Assembly: GCA_050246015.1 (NCBI GenBank)
Contig: JBFWWU010000005.1
Location: forward strand, 62,001 to 126,000
Source of the DNA: JTS-AC122 sp050246015
GTDB lineage: Bacteria > Planctomycetota > Phycisphaerae > Phycisphaerales > UBA1924
Length of the DNA: 64,000 nt
Direction: 5' to 3'
The stretch's first letter is position 1. Every line of letters starts with the position of its first letter. Below, piece after piece: positions 8,778-16,142 of the stretch. The notes below the pieces were generated by a model. It was not told the origin of the DNA. It did no database searches and saw only the letters and a list, made by a program, of their open reading frames with translations. The translations under genes and the position numbers were made by a program.

Positions 8778-9893
8778 TCAAAACTCCACCACGCACTTGA
8801 ACGGCTCGATGCTCCCGAGGTTCTTCATCGCGCTCACCGCCGCCTCGGGCCGGATCCGATTCGCCGCCAGTCCCGACAGGTCGTATTCCCCGCGCGACAT
8901 CGCGTGCACAGCCTCGCTCGCCGACCCATCACCCGACCCGGCGACGCGCAGTTCCGAACTCACGATCGGCGTCAGGTCGATTGGCACGAGCCATTCCGGG
9001 CGCGATTCCGACGGGTCGGGAAAGTGCGACCCCGGCGGGTAGCCCGGGCTTCCCAGCCGGCTCTTGAGGATGATCAGTCCACGCGGCCGCACATGCTGCA
9101 GCGCGAGTTTCAGCCCGCCCGAGGTCCCCGTCGCGTCGATCACCACGTGCTGATCCTGCCGCCGCCCGGCTTCTTCGGCCGGCCGATGCTTCACGCGCCA
9201 CCGCTCCAGCAGCCGCCCCGCGGCGTCCGAGCCCCCCCGGCGCTCGACGCCAGTCAGCACGCGCACCGAGGGGCACACGCCCGACAGCACGTGCGCGATC
9301 AGCAGCGCCAGCAGGCTGTCGCCGATCACCGTCACGTACGCGTCGAGCCCGGCTCCCGCCGCACCCCCGCCCAGCACGTGCTTCACGTGCATCGCCCGCG
9401 CCACCGTCACGCCCAGCACCGCCGTGTCGTCCCCCAGGCTCGCCGGCAACTCAACCAGATTCGAGATCGGCACGGCGACCAACTCCGCCAGGCACCCGGC
9501 CCGCGCCGCCACGTTCGGCCTCCCCGCCGCCACCCCGCGCCCCGGCATCCCCAGCACCACCCTCACCCGGCAGTGCGCCGAGAGCCCGCTGCGGCACAGT
9601 TCGCAGTGTCCGCACACCACGTGCGGCCACACGAACACCCGCTTCCCCACCAGCGCCTTGCGCTCACGCACCGCCTGCGGCGCATCGGCCGGGATGTTCA
9701 CGCTCTGCACCACCCCCACCGCCTCGTGACCGGGCACCCCCGCATATATCGATGGCGCATCCGCGATCGCTGCGTCGATCTCCGAAACTCCCGCCAGCCG
9801 CACGCGCACCAGCGCCTCCCCCGGCGACGCGACGGGCTCCGCGAAGGTGCTCTGCAGCCGGATGACGCCCCCGTCGCTCACGATCGCGCGCAC
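8778..9893 (-). CDS. Medium-chain (zinc-type) alcohol dehydrogenase family protein
   Basis: A 371-residue MDR-superfamily protein. It has the signature GHEAVGVV and a complete structural-zinc loop (CGHCELCRSGLSAHC). Rossmann-region sequences follow (AYVTVIGDSLLALLIAHVL, VVIDATGTSGGLKLAL). The usual catalytic-zinc cysteine segment (xGxCGTD) reads LAGVSEID, so that cysteine is absent and the active site is atypical. It begins 1 nt after the HEAT lipoprotein gene ends, indicating one transcript. The substrate is unknown. It converges with tsaE. Confidence 0.83.
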   Translation of the reverse strand: MRAIVSDGGVIRLQSTFAEPVASPGEALVRVRLAGVSEIDAAIADAPSIYAGVPGHEAVGVVQSVNIPADAPQAVRERKALVGKRVFVWPHVVCGHCELCRSGLSAHCRVRVVLGMPGRGVAAGRPNVAARAGCLAELVAVPISNLVELPASLGDDTAVLGVTVARAMHVKHVLGGGAAGAGLDAYVTVIGDSLLALLIAHVLSGVCPSVRVLTGVERRGGSDAAGRLLERWRVKHRPAEEAGRRQDQHVVIDATGTSGGLKLALQHVRPRGLIILKSRLGSPGYPPGSHFPDPSESRPEWLVPIDLTPIVSSELRVAGSGDGSASEAVHAMSRGEYDLSGLAANRIRPEAAVSAMKNLGSIEPFKCVVEF

Positions 9894-9894
9894 G

Positions 9895-10800
9895 CTACGC
9901 TCCGTCCTTGCTCTGGCTCGTTCCGCGCCCCGTCGTTTCGCTCACCGGGGGCGCCCCGATCGGTTCGGCGCTCTCTTCGTTCGGCGGCGGCGCGATGAAC
10001 GGCAGGTACTCGCTCCAGAACGTCGCCCGCGAGAACGCCGGGTATTGATACGCCCGGCGCCCGTCAAACGGGCTCGATGCCTGCGCCGCCCACGTGGACC
10101 ATGCTCGCCGGTCCGGCTCCATCGCCTCCCCGGTCAGCGTCTTGAGCGACGTGTACGCCGCCTTGTTCACGATCAGGCTCGGATCATCCAGCGCCGCGAT
10201 CAATCGCTGCAGCACCCGCGGCTCGGCGTACTGCCCCAGCGCGTCCGCCGCCTCCGCTCGGATGCTCGCCTCGGGTTCCTTCCTCACCTCCGTCGCCGTC
10301 ATCAGCCCCTCCACCGCCGCCGGGTTGTGCAGCCGCTGCAGCGCGATCACCGCGTTGCGGCGCACGAACCGGTCCTCATCCTTCAGCAGCGGCACGAGCA
10401 TCGGCACCTGGTCCGGCGTCCCGTGCAGCGCCAGCGCAAACGCCGCCGTCGCCCGTACGTTGGAATCCGAATCCGTCAGGTGCTTCACGTACAGATAGTT
10501 CACGTAGTTCGGGTCGTCCCCGTTCTTCGAGTACGCCAGCATCGCCGTCCCGCGCGCTCGCTTGTCCGCGTTGAACTCGTCGTTGGCCCACGCGACCGCG
10601 TCGCGCTCCGTCGCCCTCAGGAACAGCGGCGCCAGCACGCTGTCGTTCTCGGCCATCTGTTTGGACGTCTCCGGCGGGATGCACCCGCTCATCACCGCCG
10701 CCCCCGCGCAGCACGCCAGCACGGCCCCGTTCCTCACGCGGCCACACCGTTGTCTGGGAAAGCACGCTCGCGTGCCCGCGGGCTGTGAGTGATCCGTCAT
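9895..10800 (-). CDS. HEAT-repeat lipoprotein
   Basis: A 301-residue protein from ATG 10800. It starts with a basic stretch, a hydrophobic segment and the lipobox VMSGC. The body is built of HEAT/PBS-type helical repeats: SNVRATAAFALALHG, RFVRRNAVIALQRLHNP, ASIRAEAADALGQYAEP, LIVNKAAYTSLKTLTG. Such repeats are protein-interaction scaffolds. The C-terminus is Pro/Ser rich. It sits directly upstream of the dehydrogenase-like gene in an apparent two-gene operon. Specific function unknown. Confidence 0.8.
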   Translation of the reverse strand: MTDHSQPAGTRACFPRQRCGRVRNGAVLACCAGAAVMSGCIPPETSKQMAENDSVLAPLFLRATERDAVAWANDEFNADKRARGTAMLAYSKNGDDPNYVNYLYVKHLTDSDSNVRATAAFALALHGTPDQVPMLVPLLKDEDRFVRRNAVIALQRLHNPAAVEGLMTATEVRKEPEASIRAEAADALGQYAEPRVLQRLIAALDDPSLIVNKAAYTSLKTLTGEAMEPDRRAWSTWAAQASSPFDGRRAYQYPAFSRATFWSEYLPFIAPPPNEESAEPIGAPPVSETTGRGTSQSKDGA

Positions 10801-10974
10801 CGGCGCGAGTATAGGCCCCCGCGCCCGCCATTCCGCGCAGTTGACCGACGCGCCCCGGTCCCCTGCCCCGCCATGTTCCGCTTCATCCCCGCGCCCCCGC
10901 CGATCGCGACACCCCCTCGCTCCGTACCATATCCCCTCACCCCACGTGGTATCACAGTTGCTCCGGATCTGCCA

Positions 10975-11979
10975 ATGAGCGTGAAGTACCAGGACTATTA
11001 CCAGACTCTCGGCGTCCCCCGCACCGCCTCCCAGGACGACATCCAGAAAGCCTACCGCAAACTCGCGCGCCAGTACCACCCCGACGTCAACAAGTCCAAG
11101 GAAGCCGAAGAGAAGTTCAAGGCCTTCGGAGAAGCCTACGAGGTCCTCAAGGACCCCGAAAAACGCAAACTCTACGATCAACTCGGCAATAACTGGAAGG
11201 GCGGTCAAGACTTCAGGCCGCCACCCGGCTGGGAGGAAAAGTTCCGCCGCTCGAGCGGCTCTCCCGGCGCCGGCGGCCACAACGTCGACTTCGGCGGCGG
11301 CAGCACCGACTTCAGCGACTTCTTCGAATCTCTCTTCGGCGGAATCGGCGGCTTCGGCGCCGCCCGCTCCAAGTCCGCTGGCTCCCGCCGTGCCAAACCC
11401 CGCGCCTCCCGCGGCGACGATCACGCCGTCGACATCGCCGTCCCACTCCCCACCGCCATCACCGGCGGATCCCTCCCCATCAATCTCGAACTCCTGGAAA
11501 CCGACCCGAGCGGCCTCTCACGCCGATCCTCCAAATCCTTCGACGTCAAGATCCCCGCCGGCATCACCGACGGCAGCACCATCCGCCTCGGCGGCCAGGG
11601 CGGCGCCGGGCACGCCGGCGGCGACCGCGGCGACCTCCTCCTCCGCGTCCGCATCGCCGGCGACGATCGCTTCTCCGTCCACGGACACGACCTCCACACC
11701 ACCCTCCCCATCTCCCCCTCCGAAGCCGTCCTGGGTGCACGAGTCGTCATCCCCCTGCCAATCGGGCAGGCCACCGTCACCATCCCGCCCGGTTCGCAGA
11801 GCGGTCAGCGCCTGCGTCTCCGCGGCAAGGGTCTGCCCAAACGCGGCGGGGTCGGCGGCGAAGCCGGCGATGTCCTCGCCGAACTCCGTATCACCGTCCC
11901 CAAGCACCCCACCGACCCCGAACGCTCCCTCTACGAACAACTCGCGAAAATATCGAACTTTGACCCGCGGAATTCGTAA
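10975..11979 (+). CDS. cbpA: CbpA-type J-domain co-chaperone
   Basis: A 334-residue class II J-protein that would stimulate DnaK. The J-domain is at residues about 5-70 with KLARQYHPDVNKS containing the HPD motif. A Gly/Phe-rich linker follows (FGGGSTDFSDFFESLFGGIGG), then two substrate-binding beta domains typical of CbpA/DnaJ (DVKIPAGITDGSTIRLGGQG, VVIPLPIGQATVTIPPGSQS, LRGKGLPKRGG). There is no cysteine-rich zinc finger, so it is CbpA-like rather than true DnaJ. ATG 10975 is chosen because upstream residues have no family character. Confidence 0.88.
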   Translation: MSVKYQDYYQTLGVPRTASQDDIQKAYRKLARQYHPDVNKSKEAEEKFKAFGEAYEVLKDPEKRKLYDQLGNNWKGGQDFRPPPGWEEKFRRSSGSPGAGGHNVDFGGGSTDFSDFFESLFGGIGGFGAARSKSAGSRRAKPRASRGDDHAVDIAVPLPTAITGGSLPINLELLETDPSGLSRRSSKSFDVKIPAGITDGSTIRLGGQGGAGHAGGDRGDLLLRVRIAGDDRFSVHGHDLHTTLPISPSEAVLGARVVIPLPIGQATVTIPPGSQSGQRLRLRGKGLPKRGGVGGEAGDVLAELRITVPKHPTDPERSLYEQLAKISNFDPRNS

Positions 11980-12075
11980 ACGCATCAGAGCGATTCACGA
12001 AGAATCACTCACCGGCGAGTATCACAATCCGATAGGAACCCTGACCGCTCGCCGCGAACCGACTTGGAGGGCCAC

Positions 12076-12813
12076 ATGACGACCCTTGCACTGTATTGGG
12101 GCTTCTTCGATCCGCTGTATTTCATCATCCTCGCCCCGGCGCTGCTGCTGGGCGCGTGGGCTCAGTGGCGCGTGAAGTCCGCCTACGCCGCCGCCAGCCA
12201 GATGCCCGCCTCCAGCCGCATCTCCGGCGCCGAAGCCGCACAGATGATCCTCGACTCCCACAACATCAAGGGTGTCGGCATCGAGTTGGCCCACGGCGGC
12301 GAACTCTCCGACCACTACGACCCAAAGGCCAAGATGCTCCGTCTCAGCGAGCCGGTCTACCACGGCCACTCCGTCGCCGCCCTGGGCATCGCCGCGCACG
12401 AAGCCGGGCATGCCGTCCAGGACCATGTCCACTACGGCCCTCTCAAACTCCGCAACGGAATCGTCCCGCTCGCCTCGATCGGTTCGGGCTTCTCGTACTT
12501 CATCCTCATCGCGGGCATCATCCTCGCGGCGATGCAGTTCGTCATCGGCCCGGCCCTGATCTGGATCGGACTGGGTCTCTTCGCCGTCGTCGTACTCTTC
12601 CAACTCATCAACCTCCCCGTCGAGTACGACGCCAGCCGACGCGCCAAGGACCTCATGCAGTCCTCTCATCTGGTCGCCCCCGGCGACGAGGCCCGCGCCA
12701 TGAACCGCGTCCTCAACGCCGCCGCTCTCACCTACGTCGCCGCCACCCTCTCGGCCATCCTCACCCTCATCTACTTCGTCATCCGCTCCGGCGTGCTCAA
12801 CGACCGTCGCTGA
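12076..12813 (+). CDS. YugP-like neutral zinc metallopeptidase
   Basis: A 245-residue membrane protein of the Zn_peptidase_2 family. ATG 12076 is 5 nt after a strong GGAGG; a TTG at 12064 would put the ribosome site inside the coding region. The HExxH motif is in AAHEAGHAVQDHVHYGPLKL. Downstream, NLPVEYDASRRAKDLM is the second family motif. Hydrophobic segments lie at the N-terminus, in the middle (FSYFILIAGIILAAMQFVIG, LIWIGLGLFAVVVLFQ) and at the C-terminus. Substrate unknown. The gene ends at a strong hairpin shared with truA. Confidence 0.87.
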   Translation: MTTLALYWGFFDPLYFIILAPALLLGAWAQWRVKSAYAAASQMPASSRISGAEAAQMILDSHNIKGVGIELAHGGELSDHYDPKAKMLRLSEPVYHGHSVAALGIAAHEAGHAVQDHVHYGPLKLRNGIVPLASIGSGFSYFILIAGIILAAMQFVIGPALIWIGLGLFAVVVLFQLINLPVEYDASRRAKDLMQSSHLVAPGDEARAMNRVLNAAALTYVAATLSAILTLIYFVIRSGVLNDRR

Positions 12814-12839
12814 TCGGGGCCTGCATCCTTCTCCACACC

Positions 12840-12867
12840 CACGCGCCCGGACTCCTCCGGGCGCGTG
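12840..12867. terminator. Bidirectional hairpin terminator
   Basis: Perfect 12-bp stem CACGCGCCCGGA/TCCGGGCGCGTG around the loop CTCC, between the convergent metallopeptidase and truA genes. There is no long T-run on either side. Confidence 0.7.
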
Positions 12868-12889
12868 TGCATCTCCGCCGGCCCCTGCT

Positions 12890-13879
12890 TCACGCGTACC
12901 GGATCCACTCCAGGCACAAGCCCGTCGGCGGCAACGTCGCCCCCGCTCGCCGTCGATCCCGGCTCGCCAGGATCTCCTCCATCGACTCCGCCGACCGCAC
13001 CCCGCGCCCCACCTCCACCAGCGTCCCCGCGATGATCCTCACCATGTTCCATAGAAACCCGTTCCCGGTCACGCGGATCACGACCCGACGGGCCGGAAAG
13101 TCCCGCTCGCTCCCGGGGGGCGCCGACACCAGGCCCCCGTCTCCGCGGCCCGAATCGTTCCGGTTCCACCCGGCCCCCGTTCCGCCCCACCCCCGTTCGC
13201 ACCCGTCCACGACCTCCACCTCGCACGAGTGCACCGTCCGCACGGTCGTCAATCGTCCATGCCCCGCCGCCGCGAACGCCGCGAAGTCATGCTCACCCAC
13301 CAGCCGCCGCGCCGCCTCGTTCATCGCCGCCACATCGAGCCGCTCCCAAATATGCTGCACGAAGTACCGATCAAAGAGCGGGCGAGCCGGCGATGAATGA
13401 ATCGCGTACGTGTAACACTTCGAGATCGCCCCGGAAATCGGCTGAAAATCGCTCGCGACGGGCTCCGCGCCAAGCACCATCACGTCCTCCGGCAACCGGC
13501 CGTTGATCGCCCGCACCAATCGGTCCACGCCGCGCGCCGTCGGCCACCCCCCGTGCGACCGCGGCGTCGCCTCCACACTCCCCCCCGGCTCCGCCTCTCC
13601 GCTGCACGTAAACGCCGCCACCTGCCCGCGCGCGTGCACTCCCGCGTCCGTCCGGCTGGCCCCCTGCACTAGCACCGGCTCGCGCACGATCTCCCGCACC
13701 GCTCGTTGCACCTCCTCCTGCACCGTCCGCAGGACGAGCCGCGGCTTCTCAACCGCCGCGCCTTCATCACCGTCGGCCCTCTCAGACGCTCCGACGTCCC
13801 CGGGCGCGGGCGGATGCTGCATCTGCCAGCCATGAAACGCCGTCCCGTCATACGCCAGTGTGAGTTTGTATCGCGGCAT
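12890..13879 (-). CDS. truA: tRNA pseudouridine synthase A
   Basis: TruA makes pseudouridine at positions 38-40 of tRNA anticodon stems. From ATG 13879 the protein is 329 residues. It starts MPRYKLTLAYDGTAFHGWQ, has the catalytic Asp in VQGASRTDAGVHARGQVAAF, and contains ISKCYTYAIHSS, HDFAAFAAAGH and the C-terminal NGFLWNMVRIIAGTLVEVGRG. It is longer than usual because of Gly/Pro/charged insertions after HGWQ, after GQVAAF and in the CEVEVVDG loop. The 152-codon upstream extension of the frame is not TruA-like. Confidence 0.92.
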   Translation of the reverse strand: MPRYKLTLAYDGTAFHGWQMQHPPAPGDVGASERADGDEGAAVEKPRLVLRTVQEEVQRAVREIVREPVLVQGASRTDAGVHARGQVAAFTCSGEAEPGGSVEATPRSHGGWPTARGVDRLVRAINGRLPEDVMVLGAEPVASDFQPISGAISKCYTYAIHSSPARPLFDRYFVQHIWERLDVAAMNEAARRLVGEHDFAAFAAAGHGRLTTVRTVHSCEVEVVDGCERGWGGTGAGWNRNDSGRGDGGLVSAPPGSERDFPARRVVIRVTGNGFLWNMVRIIAGTLVEVGRGVRSAESMEEILASRDRRRAGATLPPTGLCLEWIRYA

Positions 13880-13946
13880 GGTCGTGCGCCACCCCAGGGA
13901 CGACACAGCGTAGTAACCTTCCGCCATCTCTCGCCCGGCGACGAGA

Positions 13947-13987
13947 AAACCAGGCGGCTCGCCTGCACGTGCGATGCCGCCTGGTTT
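13947..13987 (-). terminator. Hairpin terminator/attenuator upstream of truA
   Basis: A perfect 12-bp stem AAACCAGGCGGC/GCCGCCTGGTTT with a 17-nt loop that itself contains GCACGTGC. Read on the minus strand the stem runs into TTTTCTC, the arrangement of an intrinsic terminator. It lies about 67 nt before the truA start on the same strand, so it either ends transcripts entering from upstream or attenuates truA. Confidence 0.55.
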
Positions 13988-14282
13988 GGGAGTGGCCTGC
14001 AAGAAACCCACCCGCCCGAGGAGTGATTCCCGAGCGGGTGAGTATGTGGGCTTGTCCTTCACGCTTCCAAACGGAACTTGGCTGACTCGCTCACGCCACC
14101 GCGACGCCATTCCGCTCGACCCTTTCGCGCCGCCCCAACGACAATGGCGGCGGGCGCCTGCCGCCGTTGTCACGGCTCGGTCGCCCGCACGCCGGTATCG
14201 CGCCGCGCTCGATGCGTCTCCACCAAAGCGCGGCGACGAAGGAGAGCGCTGTCCGCGAAACAGGCGTCTGACCGGTGGCGAC

Positions 14283-14330
14283 ACCCCCCAACCCCCCAAC
14301 CCCCACCCCAATCCCAACCCCCAACCCGCC
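14283..14330 (-). other. Putative G-quadruplex tract
   Basis: The plus strand is a C-run tract, so the minus strand reads as seven G-runs of three to six separated by one- or two-base spacers such as TT, ATT and T. This meets the usual pattern for an intramolecular G-quadruplex, with telomere-like GGGTT units. It lies about 400 bases upstream of truA on the truA coding strand. No function is known. Confidence 0.45.
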
Positions 14331-14714
14331 CTCACGCCGTCATGCTGCTACCTTCCCGCGCGTCGCCACGCCGGATCCGCTCGCACACGCTCCCAACAAG
14401 GCATCGGACGCCGGTCTCCCGAGTCCGTGCCACTCCCACACCGAGGGCCCCACAAGGGGATCCGGTTCCCACCGTCGATAGACTGCGCGAGCCCGAGACC
14501 AACCCCACGGCACGTCCCGCGCTCGCCGCCCCCGGCGGCTTCCGCCTCCATAAACGCAGATCCTGCGGAACACTCACGCGGATCCGAAATAGATTCTTGA
14601 ATTGTGGGCGGTGGACGTGCGGGAGCCCGAGGTCGGGGATTATCTGGATGACCCATAAACAAAGCGTCCGGTCGCAAAGACCGGCCTCTTGCAATCGTCT
14701 TGCTTTTCATGCCC

Positions 14715-15315
14715 TCACGGCGTAATCGAAAACTTGTACTCGTATGGGAACACCGCCGGCTTCGTGGAAACGTCCAAGCACCGAAGGGCGTCGGAGTTCG
14801 CAAGATCCGTGATCGGCACGATCTTGTAGGCGTAGTTCGTTACCCAACCGATTCCGCCGACCTTCTTGCGATCTGGATACACGGTGGTTGTTCCCCGTCA
14901 CAGCGGTAACCGTGAAGTCATTCGTGTAGTCGGTGTAGGGGAGCGTGCCGGTGGTTCGAGCGTAGATGGTGACGGGCGAGCCGGTGCCGGACCAGTAGAC
15001 GGGGCCGTAGCGCCGAATCGTCACGGAGGTCGGGAATGAGCCGATCGCGGTGGATGAGTTGTGCGCGGGCACGCAATCAACGGCGCGGAAGTTGAAGGGC
15101 GCTTCGCCGACGGCGCCGCCGCCGTCGGCTTTGACGGTATCGATCGAGCCGTTCAAGGCGCGAATATGTCCGGAAGCGACGTAGCCGTAGGTGCTGATGG
15201 TGTCGGGGCCGGCTTTCACTAGGTGAATCGAGCCGTAGTCACAATCGATGTTTGAGTAGAGAATGTGACTCGCTGTCTGTTTGTTTGTTCTCGTGCTGGC
15301 ACGCCTCGAATGGCG
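14715..15315 (-). pseudogene. Frameshifted remnant of an exported-type protein
   Basis: Two minus-strand frames join into one sensible C-terminal region. The first runs ILYSNIDCDYGSIHLVKAGP ... YGPVYWSGTGSPVTIYARTT ... DFTVTAVTGNNHR. Near 14880 one extra base shifts the frame to VYPDRKKVGGIGWVTNYAYK ... STKPAVFPYEYKFSITP and a stop at 14715. There is no start codon or ribosome site: the open region begins right after the stop of the NTF2-like gene, in the same frame. It therefore looks like a 5'-truncated, frameshifted remnant. The Thr/Tyr/Ser/Gly composition suggests a beta-rich surface protein, family unknown. Confidence 0.5.
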
Positions 15316-15858
15316 TTACGTCACCGGCGTCATCTTGCCGTACATGAACTCCTCGCGCACGATCTTCCCGTTCTCAATCTGGTACACCCCCACTTCTTCC
15401 ATCAGCGTCCGCGAGTTGTTCGTCGTGTCTTCCACATCCATCGCGAACTTGATCGCAAAGCCCGACGCGCCGACAAACGGCCCCTCCGCCGACGCCCCGT
15501 GGATCCGGTGCGTGGACATCCACCATTGGTTTTTCCCCTCCACCGCATCGCGCCCGTGCCATGCCATGGCCGTGCCCTCGCCCTCCACCGACACCACCTT
15601 GGGTGACCAGTATTTCTCCTCGATCGCCTTCATCTGTCCCGCGTTGAACATCGCCACGATGTCGCGCGCCACGTCCCCCGCGCTCGGTCCCGATCCCGTC
15701 GAGACCCGGGACGGATTCTCCTTCGGCACGCTCGCCTTCACGGTCTTCTTCGCCGCGACCTTCTTCGGCGCCTTCTTCGCCGCCGGCCTCTTGGTCATCT
15801 TCTTCTGGGCGGGCGCCTTCTTCGCGCTCTTCTTCGTTGCCTTCTTCTTCTTCGCCAT
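15316..15858 (-). CDS. NTF2-like (SnoaL-type) protein with lysine-rich tail
   Basis: A 180-residue protein from ATG 15858, with AAAGGA eight bases upstream. Residues 1-45 are a lysine/alanine tail (MAKKKKATKKSAKKAP, MTKRPAAKKAPKKVAAKK) like histone-H1-type bacterial DNA-binding tails. The rest is an NTF2/SnoaL-type cone fold (VARDIVAMFNAGQMKAIEEK, GRDAVEGKNQWWMSTHRIHG, VGVYQIENGKIVREEFMYGK). NTF2-like domains bind small ligands or catalyse simple chemistry; the tail suggests nucleic-acid association. That combination is an inference. Confidence 0.75.
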   Translation of the reverse strand: MAKKKKATKKSAKKAPAQKKMTKRPAAKKAPKKVAAKKTVKASVPKENPSRVSTGSGPSAGDVARDIVAMFNAGQMKAIEEKYWSPKVVSVEGEGTAMAWHGRDAVEGKNQWWMSTHRIHGASAEGPFVGASGFAIKFAMDVEDTTNNSRTLMEEVGVYQIENGKIVREEFMYGKMTPVT

Positions 15859-16142
15859 GTGCTTCATCCTTTGCTGTGCTCGCGTCCCGCGAGGCCTCAC
15901 CCCTCCGTGCGCGACACAACAGTACCCGGCTTTCCACGAATACGAGAATCTGCACATCGAACATCCCCCCGGACCGCGCCCCGCTCCCCCCATTTTGCTA
16001 AGTTCGCTCGCCCAACCAAGCGCCGAGTCGCCGTTTTCTTGTACACTGAACTGTCCAAATCGAGAGAGAGAGATCGCAGCACCAAGCCAATCCCAAACAA
16101 CCACCCGGGTACCGCCCGCGCCTGCCCCGCAAGGAGACGCCG

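Larger units (their letters stand above)
13880..14714. other. Long non-coding stretch upstream of truA
   Basis: About 835 bases without a credible gene. Open frames here are Arg/Pro/Thr-rich with no ribosome site. It does hold structured DNA: the hairpin at 13947-13987, a smaller inverted repeat around 14010-14040 (ACCCGC/GCGGGT ends) and the C-run tract at 14283-14330. I see no tRNA, and no recognisable tmRNA, RNase P or SRP RNA core. Confidence 0.5.

Noticed and set aside
8733..9998. 421-codon plus-strand Arg/His/Pro-rich frame
   Set aside because: Opposite the MDR dehydrogenase gene; composition and lack of motifs mark it as a shadow.
12064..12813. TTG start at 12064 for the metallopeptidase
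   Set aside because: It would place the strong GGAGG inside the coding region; ATG 12076 is correctly spaced.
13880..14335. N-terminal extension of TruA to 14335
   Set aside because: The extension is Gly/Arg/Pro-rich, crosses the hairpin and G-run tract, and TruA begins naturally at MPRYKLTLAYDG.
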